From Cellulosimicrobium cellulans (lineage in GTDB: Bacteria > Actinomycetota > Actinomycetes > Actinomycetales > Cellulomonadaceae): a stretch of 64,000 bases of DNA. The stretch is taken from assembly GCF_016921195.1 (NCBI RefSeq), contig NZ_JAFGYF010000002.1, forward strand, positions 248,001 to 312,000, in the 5' to 3' direction. Positions 18,990 to 32,359 of this stretch are shown here, piece after piece; within the stretch, counting starts at the first letter, position 1; every line of letters starts with the position of its first letter. The notes under the pieces were generated by a model that did not search any database, was not told the DNA's origin, and was given only the letters and a program-made list of their open reading frames with translations. The translations under genes were made by a program, and so were the position numbers.

Positions 18990-20336
18990 TCAGCTGGTCG
19001 CGCGCCGCCGCCCCACGACGAGGATCGTCGCGCCACCGGCGAGCAGCAGCGCGGCCACCACGGCCAGCACGACGACCGAGCCGCCCGTCGTCGCGAGGCC
19101 GCTCTCCGGCGCGTCGGAACCCTTCTCGGCCGGCGCGGGGGGCGCGTCGACGCCGGGGGCAGGAGTCTCGGCAGCAGGGGTCGCCTCCACGGAGGGTTCG
19201 CCCGGCTCCACGGTCCCCGGGGTCTCCTCGGTCGTCGGCGGCGTGGTCACGTCCTCGCCCGGGACGGGGCCCTCCGGCGAGGGCTCGGGCTTCGGCTCCT
19301 CGACGAACGGCGTCGACTCGCACGGGCCGGCGAACGGGTAGTTGTGGTGCTCGATGCCGGCGCCCCCGGTGTAGGAGACGGCGCCGTTCGACAGGATGCG
19401 CCCGTTGGTCGAGGTCGCGACGGTGAGGGTCGCGTCCGTGCGCGGGACGACGATCGTCCCGGGGAACTGGTCGTTCGTGCCGAGCCTCACCTGCGTCGCG
19501 TCGGGGAAGCTCCAGAGGAAGTGCGCCGAGAGGTACTGGGTGTCCTGGTGCACGCGCACGCCGCCGTACTCCACGTGCTTCAGGCCCGGCACGTCCACGG
19601 TGGACCCGGTGACGGTGAGGAGCACCGGCCCGGTCCCGGTGACGTACAGGGTGCTCAGGGTCGACGCCTGGTCGGCCGTCAGCGTGTACCGGGCGCCGGC
19701 CTCGACCGTCAGGACGCCGCCGCGAGGCGTGGCCGCGACGGCGCCCTCGGCCGCGTCGGCCGCCAGGCCCGTCACGAGCGCGGGGAGCGCCGTGTAGGGG
19801 CGCAGCGCCGTGTCGCGGCCGACGCCCTGCGTGACGGTGCCCGCGCGGCCGGAGGCGTTGCGGCTCTCGGTGCTCGGGGTCGCGCCGGTGATCGCGCCGC
19901 CGACGACGACGTTGCCGCCGCTCGACGCGTGGAAGCCCACCTGGGTGTCGGCCGCGGTCGCGAGGTCGCCGCCGACCACGAGCATGTCGGTCCCGCCCGG
20001 CGGGGTGATCGCCGAGCCACCGCCACCAGCCGTGCCGATGTTCAGGCTGGCGGCGCCGGAGAGGTCGGCGTCCCCGCCGACGACGACACGGCCCTCGAGC
20101 TCGGTCGCCGTCGTGACGGTGAGGTCGCCCCCTGCCCAGATGCCGACGCCTGCGTCCTCCACGGCGGTGAGCTCGTACACGCCGACCGGTCGCGTGGACG
20201 GGTCCGCGGTGCAGACGTCGTCGGCGGTGACCGTCGGCGCGGCCGCGGCGGGGGCGGCGACGCCGACGGCGGTCAGGGCGAGCGTGGCGAGGCTGAGCAG
20301 GGGGATTCCGCGGGGGCGCGCGGGGTGCAGGCGCAT
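18990..20336 (-). CDS. Secreted choice-of-anchor A family protein with an LAxTG sortase signal
   Basis: The 448-residue product has a signal peptide (positive start, hydrophobic segment, then APAAAAP at about residue 33). A choice-of-anchor A domain follows, rich in beta strands, with repeats such as GGDLTVT, VVVGGDADLSG and VVGGDLATAAD. Then comes a proline/glutamate/threonine-rich wall-spanning region (about 340-410), and a sorting signal of LATTG at 414-418, a hydrophobic helix and a GRRRATS tail. LAxTG is the motif used by actinobacterial class E sortases. Its role at the cell surface is unknown; adhesin-like is a guess from the family. GGAG precedes the ATG. Confidence 0.85.
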   Translation of the reverse strand: MRLHPARPRGIPLLSLATLALTAVGVAAPAAAAPTVTADDVCTADPSTRPVGVYELTAVEDAGVGIWAGGDLTVTTATELEGRVVVGGDADLSGAASLNIGTAGGGGSAITPPGGTDMLVVGGDLATAADTQVGFHASSGGNVVVGGAITGATPSTESRNASGRAGTVTQGVGRDTALRPYTALPALVTGLAADAAEGAVAATPRGGVLTVEAGARYTLTADQASTLSTLYVTGTGPVLLTVTGSTVDVPGLKHVEYGGVRVHQDTQYLSAHFLWSFPDATQVRLGTNDQFPGTIVVPRTDATLTVATSTNGRILSNGAVSYTGGAGIEHHNYPFAGPCESTPFVEEPKPEPSPEGPVPGEDVTTPPTTEETPGTVEPGEPSVEATPAAETPAPGVDAPPAPAEKGSDAPESGLATTGGSVVVLAVVAALLLAGGATILVVGRRRATS

Positions 20337-20459
20337 GGTGTCGGCTCCAGGTCGAAGGTTCGCTAGCGGTGCTGACTTACTGCGGACGGACTCCGTCGCC
20401 CGTGATCCGTGCTGTCGTGCTGCTCCATGGGCGTCGGGGAGCGCGGCAGGGTCGAGGCG

Positions 20460-20489
20460 ACCCTAGGGGTTCCGAATGACGCCTTCCAA
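20460..20489 (-). promoter_or_regulatory. Candidate promoter of the LAxTG surface-protein gene
   Basis: On the minus strand TTGGAA (20489-20484) and TAGGGT (20465-20460) are 18 bases apart. The stretch is less GC-rich than its surroundings. The leader would be about 115 bases and holds a small hairpin (GACGG-AGT-CCGTC); I recognise no riboswitch in it. Confidence 0.45.
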
Positions 20490-20570
20490 ATTACGTCGAG
20501 GTGATTTCACCGGGCTGCGCGGAGTGTCGCCTCGACCGTGCCCCGGGGGACTCGTGTGGGTGGCTCGACG

Positions 20571-20576
20571 TACCGT
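20571..20576 (+). promoter_or_regulatory. -10 box for leaderless uvrB
   Basis: TACCGT lies six bases before the ATG at 20583. No LexA box was seen near it. Confidence 0.5.
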
Positions 20577-20582
20577 GGAGTC

Positions 20583-22691
<2,109 letters not shown>

Positions 22692-22789
22692 GCGGCGGCC
22701 GTCTCGGGGCCCGTGCGCGCACCGCCTACCGGCGCCCGAGGAACAGTCCACGGTGGTGTGGTGTTGTCACCTCAGGAGGAGCGATGGCC

Positions 22790-22795
22790 TATGCT
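22790..22795 (+). promoter_or_regulatory. Candidate -10 box of the terC transcript
   Basis: TATGCT lies just upstream of the riboswitch. The nearest -35-like hexamer, TTGTCA at 22764-22769, gives a 20-base spacer, longer than ideal. Confidence 0.4.
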
Positions 22796-22806
22796 GGCTC
22801 CTCGTT

Positions 22807-22940
22807 GAAGGGGAGTATTCCTCCGCGGTGATGTCGTCATCACGGCCGGCGCAGTCGTCGGCCCGGTGTCACCGGTCCCGCAACCACCAGCCCGCGTCCC
22901 GTGCGGGTGCGCGTGGCGGTGCGTGGCGGAAGAGACCTTC
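22807..22940 (+). promoter_or_regulatory. yybP-ykoY manganese riboswitch aptamer
   Basis: The aptamer opens with GAAGGGGAGTA (22807-22817) and closes with GAGACCTTC (22932-22940). These are the conserved ends of the yybP-ykoY class, whose P1 pairs GAAGG with CCTTC. A clear internal hairpin is GTGATG-TCG-TCATCAC. The downstream gene is a TerC/Alx-type membrane protein, a classic target of this manganese sensor. Confidence 0.85.
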
Positions 22941-22969
22941 GGTACACAGTGCTCCCCACGTACCGGAGG
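22936..22969 (+). promoter_or_regulatory. Shine-Dalgarno-sequestering hairpin of the riboswitch
   Basis: CCTTCGGTAC (22936-22945) pairs with GTACCGGAGG (22960-22969) over ten base pairs, with one G-U. The right arm is the ribosome binding site of the first terC gene. The CCTTC needed for this hairpin is the same CCTTC used in aptamer helix P1, so the two folds exclude each other. Confidence 0.7.
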
Positions 22970-22976
22970 AATCTTC

Positions 22977-23981
22977 ATGGATGTGCCTGTCTGGGTCTGG
23001 CTCGTCACCATCGGCGTGATCCTCGCGATGCTCGCCGTCGACTACGTCGGCCACGTGCGCACCCCGCACGCCCCGAGCCTGCGCGAGGCGACCTGGTGGT
23101 CCGCCGGCTACGTCGCCGTCGCGGTCGCCTTCGGCGGGATCGTCTGGGCCGTCTGGGGTTCGACCTACGGCGGCGAGTACTTCGCCGGCTACATCACCGA
23201 GAAGAGCCTGTCGGTCGACAACCTCTTCGTGTTCGTCCTCATCATGACGAGCTTCCGCGTCCCCCGGCTCTACCAGCAGAAGGTGCTGCTCATCGGCATC
23301 ACGATCGCGCTGATCCTGCGGACGATCTTCATCTTCCTCGGCGCCGCCCTGATCGAGAACTTCAGCTGGATCTTCTACGTCTTCGGCGCGTTCCTGCTCT
23401 ACACCGCCTGGACGCAGGTCAAGGCGGGCTCGGGCCACGACGAGGAGTTCCACGAGAACGGCGCGCTGAGGCTGACCCGCCGGCTGTTCCCGACGACGGA
23501 GACGTACGTCGAGGACAAGATGACGGCGAAGATCGACGGCAAGCGCTACATCACCCCGATGCTCATCGTCATGATCGCGATCGGCAGCGCCGACCTCCTC
23601 TTCGCGGTCGACTCGATCCCCGCGATCTTCGGTCTCACGCAGGAGACCTACCTGGTCTTCGCCGCCAACGCGTTCTCGCTGCTCGGCCTGCGCCAGCTCT
23701 ACTTCCTCATCGACGGACTCCTCGACCGTCTCGTCTACCTCGCGTACGGCCTCGCGGCGATCCTCGGCTTCATCGGCGTCAAGCTGCTCATCCACGCGCT
23801 GCACAAGAACGAGGTGCCGTTCATCAACGGCGGTGAGCACATCACCGTCATCCCGGAGATCCCGACCGCGCTGTCCCTCGGGTTCATCGTCGTCGTGCTC
23901 ACGATCACCACGGTCGCGAGCCTCGCCAAGGACCGCGCCGACCGTCGGCGCTCCGTCGAGAGCTCGGAGGGCTCACGCTGA
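22977..23981 (+). CDS. TerC family integral membrane protein (probable manganese exporter), first copy
   Basis: The 334-residue protein has about eight membrane helices and the TerC hallmarks: SLSVDNLFVFVLIM with the acidic D-N pair, and DLLFAVDSIPAIFGLTQE with a second buried aspartate pair. Proteins of this family (E. coli Alx, B. subtilis YkoY) export manganese or help metallate secreted enzymes. Placement directly after a manganese riboswitch supports a metal role. The ATG has GGAGGA six bases upstream, and that site is embedded in the riboswitch hairpin. The stop overlaps the next gene's start by one base (TGATG). Confidence 0.92.
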   Translation: MDVPVWVWLVTIGVILAMLAVDYVGHVRTPHAPSLREATWWSAGYVAVAVAFGGIVWAVWGSTYGGEYFAGYITEKSLSVDNLFVFVLIMTSFRVPRLYQQKVLLIGITIALILRTIFIFLGAALIENFSWIFYVFGAFLLYTAWTQVKAGSGHDEEFHENGALRLTRRLFPTTETYVEDKMTAKIDGKRYITPMLIVMIAIGSADLLFAVDSIPAIFGLTQETYLVFAANAFSLLGLRQLYFLIDGLLDRLVYLAYGLAAILGFIGVKLLIHALHKNEVPFINGGEHITVIPEIPTALSLGFIVVVLTITTVASLAKDRADRRRSVESSEGSR

Positions 23982-25111
23982 TGGTTCACGAGCTCCCGGT
24001 CTGGTTCGAGTGGGCGTCGTTGTCGGCGCTCGCGGTGCTGCTCCTCGTCGACCTGTTCGTCGTGGGGCGCCGCCCGCACGTCCCCTCGATGCGCGAGAGC
24101 GCGCTGTGGGTCGGCTTCTACGTCGCGCTCGCCCTCGTCTTCGGGGCGATCGTGGGCGCGGTCGGCGGGGCGGCTCCGGCCGGTGAGTTCTACGCGGGGT
24201 GGCTCACGGAGTACAGCCTCTCCGTGGACAACCTCTTCGTCTTCGTCATCATCATGGCGAGGTTCGCGGTGCCGCGGGACCAGCAGCAGCGCGTGCTGAT
24301 GGTCGGCATCATCGTCGCGCTCGTCCTGCGCGGGGCGTTCATCCTCGCCGGCGCCGCGATCATCGCGCAGTTCGTGTGGGTGTTCTACCTCTTCGGGGCC
24401 TTCCTCATCTACACGGCGATCAAGCTCGTGGCGGGCGGGGACGAGCCCGAGGAGTACCACGAGAACCGCGCCGTGCGGGCGCTGCGCCGCGTCCTGCCGC
24501 TGGGCACGCAGTACGACGGCGGCCGGCTGCGCACGGTCGAGGACGGCAAGCGGGTGTTCACCCCGCTCGTCGTCGTGTTCCTCGCGATCGGCAGCACCGA
24601 CCTGCTCTTCGCGTTCGACTCGATCCCGGCGATCTTCGGGCTCACCCAGGACCCGTTCATCGTCTTCACGACGAACGTCTTCGCGCTCATGGGCCTGCGC
24701 CAGCTCTACTTCCTGCTGGGCGGTCTGCTCGAGCGGCTCGTCTACCTGCCGATCGGTCTCGCGGTGATCCTCGGGTTCATCGGCGTGAAGCTCGTCCTCG
24801 AGGCGCTGCACGAGAACACGCTGCCGTTCATCAACGGCGGCGAGCATCTCGACGCCGTGCCGACGGTCCCGATCTGGCTGTCGCTCGTCGTGATCATCGG
24901 TGCGCTCGCCGTCACCACGGTCGCGAGCCTCCTGCGCACGCGGGCGCTGCACGCCCAGGACGACTCCGCCGAGAGGGCCGCGACGGGCGGTGCTGCCACC
25001 GTCGTGGAGGACGCGGCCGAGGAGCCCGAGGGCGATGCCGTGGACGGGGGCGCGCCGGTCGGCGAGGCACCGCCGTGGGGCACGGGTCCGCAGGACGGCG
25101 CCGCGCGATAG
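23981..25111 (+). CDS. TerC family integral membrane protein, second copy
   Basis: The 376-residue paralogue follows the first terC with a one-base overlap, so both are under the same riboswitch. It shares the motifs SLSVDNLFVF and DLLFAFDSIPAIFGLTQD and the end block NGGEHLDAVP. It differs by a C-terminal acidic and glycine-rich cytoplasmic tail of about 55 residues (AEEPEGDAVDGG), which the first copy lacks. The two probably act together or form a heteromer; that is inference from coupling. GGAGG lies about 12 bases upstream. Confidence 0.92.
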   Translation: MVHELPVWFEWASLSALAVLLLVDLFVVGRRPHVPSMRESALWVGFYVALALVFGAIVGAVGGAAPAGEFYAGWLTEYSLSVDNLFVFVIIMARFAVPRDQQQRVLMVGIIVALVLRGAFILAGAAIIAQFVWVFYLFGAFLIYTAIKLVAGGDEPEEYHENRAVRALRRVLPLGTQYDGGRLRTVEDGKRVFTPLVVVFLAIGSTDLLFAFDSIPAIFGLTQDPFIVFTTNVFALMGLRQLYFLLGGLLERLVYLPIGLAVILGFIGVKLVLEALHENTLPFINGGEHLDAVPTVPIWLSLVVIIGALAVTTVASLLRTRALHAQDDSAERAATGGAATVVEDAAEEPEGDAVDGGAPVGEAPPWGTGPQDGAAR

Positions 25112-25314
25112 CGCGGGCCCGACGAGCTGCGGGCGAGACGGGGCCGACCCGGTCCGACAGGTCCCGTGGTTCGCGCCCGGCCGCGCGCACGGCGGTCGGC
25201 ACCATGCTGTCGCTGCACGGCGACCGTCGGCTCCGCGAGCTCGTGGCCGCCGCGGATCGGCCACGGCATCGGTACGGTCGGCGCCGGGACCGCCCCACAC
25301 GGGCGCGACGCTGG

Positions 25315-25614
25315 TCAGGCGCGGTCGGCCCAGTCGCCGATGACCGGTGCCCACGGGCGGACCGTGCGCTCGGCGACGAGGCCCGCCCGCCCGAACGGGT
25401 CCTCGTCGAGGACCGCTGCGACCGCGTCGGGCGACTCCCCGTCGAGGACGAGGAGGGCACCTGCGGGTGCTCCCTCGTGCGCGGGCAGCGGACCGGACGC
25501 CAGCAGCGTGCCCCGGGCGTGAAGCGCGCCCAAGAACGCGCGGTGCTCCGGGCGCAGGGCGTCGAGCTCGGCGGTGCGGTCGGCGTAGACGTAGGTCACG
25601 GCGTGGATCGGCAT
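25315..25614 (-). CDS. YciI family protein
   Basis: This small 99-residue protein has the YciI-like ferredoxin fold: the N-terminal strand MPIHAVTYVYAD, then RPEHRAFLGALHARGTLLASGPL, and the ESPDAVAAVLDEDPFGRAGL block with the family's D-P-F. Some relatives are dehalogenase-like and many have no known function, so I assign none. The start at 25614 matches the family N-terminus; the longer frame upstream is arginine-rich and looks spurious. It is upstream of nothing obvious and 62 bases from the MBL gene, possibly on the same transcript. Confidence 0.8.
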   Translation of the reverse strand: MPIHAVTYVYADRTAELDALRPEHRAFLGALHARGTLLASGPLPAHEGAPAGALLVLDGESPDAVAAVLDEDPFGRAGLVAERTVRPWAPVIGDWADRA

Positions 25615-25676
25615 ACCGGCAGTGAAGCAGGCAGGCCCGACGGCGCGCGGTCGGGTCCGCACCTCGGTCGTCCGCG

Positions 25677-26384
25677 CTACCAGCCGCGCTCGCGCCACTC
25701 CCCGAGGTGCGGGCGTTCGGCGCCCAGGGTCGTGTCGGCGCCGTGCCCGGGGTAGACGCACGTGGCGTCGTCGAACCGGTCGAAGACCCGTTCGGCGACG
25801 TCGGAGAAGAGGGCGTCGAAGCGCGCGGGGTCACGGTCGGTGTTCCCGACCCCGCCCGGGAACAGCGAGTCGCCCGTGAAGAGGTGGACGCGTCCCGCCA
25901 CCGCCTCGGGCTCCCGGACCTCGTCGGGCTCCCGGTAGGCGAGCGCGATCGACCCGGGCGTGTGCCCCCGCAGCGCGACGACGTCGAGCACGACGTCCCC
26001 GGCGCGGACGACGTCCCCGTGGCGGAGCCGTCGCGCGACGTGCACGTCGGTGGCCGCGGCGACGGCGTCGGCGTCCGCGTCGCCCACGACGACCGCGGCG
26101 CCCGTGACCGCGACGACGGACGCGAGCGCGCGCAGGTGGTCGGTGTGGCGGTGCGTCGTGACGACGACGTCGAGGCGCGCGCTGGGCGACCCCTCGCGGA
26201 CGAGGGCCAGGACGTCGTCCGGCGCGTCCGCCGCGTCGATCAGGACCTGGGCGCCCGTGCGCCGGCACGTGAGCAGGTAGACGTCGTTCGCGAGCGGACC
26301 GACGGCGAGCTTGCGGATCTCGACCTCGTCGAGGCGGCGCACCTCGCTCGGCCCGCCCACGGCGACCTGTCCGGTGTACGTCAT
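25677..26384 (-). CDS. MBL-fold metallo-hydrolase (glyoxalase II-like)
   Basis: The 235-residue protein has the full metallo-beta-lactamase fold. Its H-x-H-x-D-H metal motif is at residues 78-83 (THRHTDH), the next ligand is in the LRGHTPGSI block, the bridging aspartate is in [12 protein letters not shown] and the last histidine in YPGHG. This set fits the glyoxalase II / persulfide dioxygenase-like branch, which hydrolyses thioesters or related bonds. The substrate is not determined. A CAGACT -10-like box lies six bases before the ATG on the minus strand. Confidence 0.88.
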   Translation of the reverse strand: MTYTGQVAVGGPSEVRRLDEVEIRKLAVGPLANDVYLLTCRRTGAQVLIDAADAPDDVLALVREGSPSARLDVVVTTHRHTDHLRALASVVAVTGAAVVVGDADADAVAAATDVHVARRLRHGDVVRAGDVVLDVVALRGHTPGSIALAYREPDEVREPEAVAGRVHLFTGDSLFPGGVGNTDRDPARFDALFSDVAERVFDRFDDATCVYPGHGADTTLGAERPHLGEWRERGW

Positions 26385-26504
26385 GCGGACAGTCTGCCCC
26401 GACGGGCGGCCCGTCCTCGCGCGACCTCCACCCTGGCGGCGACCGCGTGGTCACCTCCCGTGAGGCTCGGGTGAGCGTTCGTCGGTCGACCCGCGAAGGT
26501 GACG

Positions 26505-26520
26505 TCGAACACCTGTGCGA
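26505..26520 (+). promoter_or_regulatory. LexA (SOS) box upstream of uvrA
   Basis: TCGAACACCTGTGCGA matches the actinobacterial LexA palindrome TCGAAC-N4-GTTCGA with one mismatch. It covers the -35 position of the uvrA promoter. Confidence 0.75.
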
Positions 26521-26537
26521 TTGTGGGTGGTCGGTCG

Positions 26538-26543
26538 TACGAT
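26538..26543 (+). promoter_or_regulatory. -10 box for leaderless uvrA
   Basis: TACGAT lies six bases before the GTG at 26550 and 17 bases after the LexA box ends. Confidence 0.55.
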
Positions 26544-26549
26544 GCTGCG

Positions 26550-29540
<2,991 letters not shown>

Positions 29541-29541
29541 C

Positions 29542-29583
29542 GCCCGGGCGGCGCACCACGTCGGCGCCCGACGGCCGCCGGGC
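29542..29583 (+). terminator. Terminator-like hairpin after uvrA
   Basis: GCCCGGGCGGC (29542-29552) pairs with GCCGCCGGGC (29574-29583) with one bulged G. Confidence 0.5.
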
Positions 29584-29605
29584 GCTCAGGCGGTCGTCCG
29601 GGCGA

Positions 29606-30091
29606 TCACGCGGCCGCGCGCCGCGCCGGCGCGGGATCGACCAGCACGCGGAAGTTGACCGAGCGCGCGATGAAGCAGTGGTCGTGCGCGCGGTGGTGCA
29701 GGGTGGCGAGCGACGCCTCGTCGGTCCCGGGACCGTCGTCGACCACGACGCGCGGGTGCAGCGTCACGTCGGTGAACTGCCCCTCGCCCCCGGACTCGAC
29801 GCGCATGGTGCCGGTGGCCTCGTCCACGTACTCGCGCACGACCACGCCCGCGGCCGCGGCGAGGTGGAGGAACCACAGCATGTGGCACTGCGAGAGGCTC
29901 GCGACGAACAGCTCCTCGGGGCTGTAGCGCGTCGGGTCGCCCCGGAACGCCGGGTCCGACGAGCCGGGCAACGGCGGTCGGCCCTCGAGCAGGACGTCGT
30001 GGTCGCGGCTGTAGGACGTGTAGGAGGACGTGCCCCTGTCACCGGCGCCGGTCCAGCGGACCGTGGCGGCGTACCCGTGCTGTGCGCTCAT
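29606..30091 (-). CDS. OsmC family peroxiredoxin-like protein
   Basis: The 161-residue protein has the OsmC/Ohr fold with the two conserved cysteines that reduce organic peroxides: C69 in SLSQCHMLWFLHLA and C139 in HDHCFIARSV. The N-terminal strand block YAATVRWTG and RYSPEELFVAS fit the general OsmC subgroup rather than Ohr proper. The peroxide substrate is inferred from the family only. On the minus strand TAGGGT lies seven bases before the ATG, so the mRNA is probably leaderless. The gene is divergent from uvrC. Confidence 0.88.
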   Translation of the reverse strand: MSAQHGYAATVRWTGAGDRGTSSYTSYSRDHDVLLEGRPPLPGSSDPAFRGDPTRYSPEELFVASLSQCHMLWFLHLAAAAGVVVREYVDEATGTMRVESGGEGQFTDVTLHPRVVVDDGPGTDEASLATLHHRAHDHCFIARSVNFRVLVDPAPARRAAA

Positions 30092-30209
30092 GGCCGCCAC
30101 CCTAACGGGCGGTGACGAGCGTCACACCACGTCCCCGTCCGCCCTGGCCGACGTCCGCTCGCCATCCGTGCGCACCGCACCGTCGGTGCCCTGACCTAGG
30201 CTGGAGAAC

Positions 30210-32339
30210 ATGGCTGACCCCGCGACGTACCGCCCTGCGCCGGGGGAGATCCCCACCTCGCCGGGCGTCTACCGGTTCCGCGACGAGCACGGCCGCGTGA
30301 TCTACGTCGGCAAGGCCAAGAACCTGCGCGCCCGGCTGTCGAACTACTTCCAGGACGTCGCGAACCTCCACCACCGCACGCAGACGATGGTGACGACCGC
30401 CGCGTCCGTCGAGTGGACGGTCGTCGGTACCGAGGTCGAGGCGCTCGCCCTCGAGTACACGTGGATCAAGGAGTTTGACCCCCGGTTCAACGTCAAGTAC
30501 CGCGACGACAAGTCCTACCCCTATCTCGCCGTGACGATGGGGGAGGAGTTCCCCCGCGCGCAGGTGATGCGGGGCGCCAAGCGACCCGGCACCCGCTACT
30601 TCGGCCCCTACGGGCACGCGTGGGCGATCCGCGAGACGCTCGACCTCCTGCTCCGTGTCTTCCCGGTGCGCACGTGCTCCGCGGGGGTCTTCAAGCGGGC
30701 CCACCAGACGGGCCGCCCCTGCCTCCTCGGGTACATCGACAAGTGCTCGGCGCCGTGCGTCGGCCGCATCACGCCGGAGGACCACAAGGCGCTCGCCGAG
30801 GACTTCTGCGACTTCATGGCGGGCGACACGCAGCGGTTCGTGCGCCGGCTGGAGCGCAAGATGAGCGAGGCCGCCGCCGCGATGGAGTACGAGGCCGCGG
30901 CGCGCCTGCGCGACGACATCGCCGCCCTCCAGCGCGCGACCGAGAAGAACGCGGTGGTCCTCGGGGACGGCACCGACGCGGACGTGTTCGCGCTCGTCGG
31001 CGACGAGCTCGAGGCGGCCGTCCAGGTGTTCCACGTGCGCGGCGGGCGGATCCGCGGCCAGCGCGGCTGGATCGTGGAGAAGGTCGAGGACGTGACCGAC
31101 GCGGAGCTGGTCGAGCACCTCCTCCAGCAGGTCTACGGCGCGGCCGAGGAGGCCGCGGCGGCCGACCCGGCGACCGGCCAGGGCCGGGCCGGCGCGCGCG
31201 ACGTCGTCCCGCGCGAGGTGCTCGTCCCCGTCCTGCCGCCCGATCCCGACCAGGTGACGACGTGGCTCTCGGGGCTGCGGGGCGCGCGCGTCGACGTCCG
31301 CGTGCCGCAGCGCGGCGACAAGAAGGAGCTCGCGGCGACCGTGCGCGCGAACGCGGAGCACGCGCTCGCCCTGCACCGCACGCGCCGTGCGGGCGACCTC
31401 ACGACGCGCAGCCAGGCGCTGCGCGAGATCCAGGAGGCGCTCGACCTCGAGTCGGCGCCGCTGCGGATCGAGTGCTACGACGTCTCGCACAACCAGGGCA
31501 CCTACCAGGTCGCGTCCATGGTCGTCTTCGAGGACGGTCTCGCGCGCAAGAGCGAGTACCGGCACTTCACGGTGCGCGGGCCGGACGGCGACGGGGCGGC
31601 GGACGACACCGCGGCGATGTACGAGGTCATCACGCGCCGGTTCAAGCGCTACCTGTCCGACCGCTCGCGCTCGGGCGAGGTCGAGCTGGACCTCGAGGCC
31701 GACGACGTCGCGTCCGGGTCCGACGCCGCGGGCCGGCGCGCGGAGCGGGCGGCGGAGGCTGCGGGCTACGTGCCCCGCAGCGGTGAGGTCGACGCCGACG
31801 CGCCCGTGGACAAGCGCGCCAGGTTCGCGTACCCGCCGAACCTCGTCGTGGTCGACGGCGGCCCCCCGCAGGTGGCGGCCGCGGCCCGGGCCCTGGCCGA
31901 CCTGGGGATCGACGACGTCGCGCTGTGCGGCCTCGCCAAGCGGCTCGAGGAGGTGTGGGTCCCGGGGGACGACTACCCGGTGATCCTCCAGCGCTCGTCG
32001 GAGGGCCTCTACCTGCTGCAACGCGTGCGCGACGAGGCGCACCGGTTCGCCATCGCCCAGCACCGGCGGCAGCGCAGCAAGGGCATGACCGCGTCCGCGC
32101 TCGACGACGTCCCGGGCCTCGGTCCGGCGCGTCGCACCGCCCTGCTCAAGCACTTCGGCTCGCTCAAGCGCCTGCGCGCCGCGAGCGTCGAGGAGATCGC
32201 GAGCGTGCGGGGCATGGGAGAGCGCACGGCGCGCGCCGTCGTCGCCGCGCTGGGCGGGGCGGAGGCAGCGGCTCCGGCCGACGGGCCCGACCGCGACCGG
32301 GACACTCCGGTGGGCGACGGGGCCGCGGCCCGGGCGTGA
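30210..32339 (+). CDS. uvrC: UvrABC system protein C (excinuclease nuclease)
   Basis: This 709-residue nuclease makes both incisions around a lesion. The N-terminal GIY-YIG domain is visible as [24 protein letters not shown] helix pair ([13 protein letters not shown]) that binds UvrB follows in the middle. The C-terminal RNase H-like nuclease begins [19 protein letters not shown] and includes VVDGGPPQ. Two helix-hairpin-helix motifs ([16 protein letters not shown] and [11 protein letters not shown]-like) close the protein. TAGGCT and GGAG both precede the ATG. The gene order uvrC-rapZ-yvcK-whiA is conserved in actinobacteria. Confidence 0.97.
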   Translation: MADPATYRPAPGEIPTSPGVYRFRDEHGRVIYVGKAKNLRARLSNYFQDVANLHHRTQTMVTTAASVEWTVVGTEVEALALEYTWIKEFDPRFNVKYRDDKSYPYLAVTMGEEFPRAQVMRGAKRPGTRYFGPYGHAWAIRETLDLLLRVFPVRTCSAGVFKRAHQTGRPCLLGYIDKCSAPCVGRITPEDHKALAEDFCDFMAGDTQRFVRRLERKMSEAAAAMEYEAAARLRDDIAALQRATEKNAVVLGDGTDADVFALVGDELEAAVQVFHVRGGRIRGQRGWIVEKVEDVTDAELVEHLLQQVYGAAEEAAAADPATGQGRAGARDVVPREVLVPVLPPDPDQVTTWLSGLRGARVDVRVPQRGDKKELAATVRANAEHALALHRTRRAGDLTTRSQALREIQEALDLESAPLRIECYDVSHNQGTYQVASMVVFEDGLARKSEYRHFTVRGPDGDGAADDTAAMYEVITRRFKRYLSDRSRSGEVELDLEADDVASGSDAAGRRAERAAEAAGYVPRSGEVDADAPVDKRARFAYPPNLVVVDGGPPQVAAAARALADLGIDDVALCGLAKRLEEVWVPGDDYPVILQRSSEGLYLLQRVRDEAHRFAIAQHRRQRSKGMTASALDDVPGLGPARRTALLKHFGSLKRLRAASVEEIASVRGMGERTARAVVAALGGAEAAAPADGPDRDRDTPVGDGAAARA

Positions 32340-32359
32340 GGGGCTGGCATGCTGGTGCC

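Noticed and set aside
20337-20459. A cyclic-dinucleotide or other riboswitch in the leader of the surface-protein gene
   Set aside because: I looked for c-di-GMP and c-di-AMP motifs on the minus strand; none matched well enough.
20337-20582. A LexA box upstream of uvrB
   Set aside because: TCGAAGGTTCGC near 20352 resembles one but lacks the GAAC-N4-GTTC spacing.
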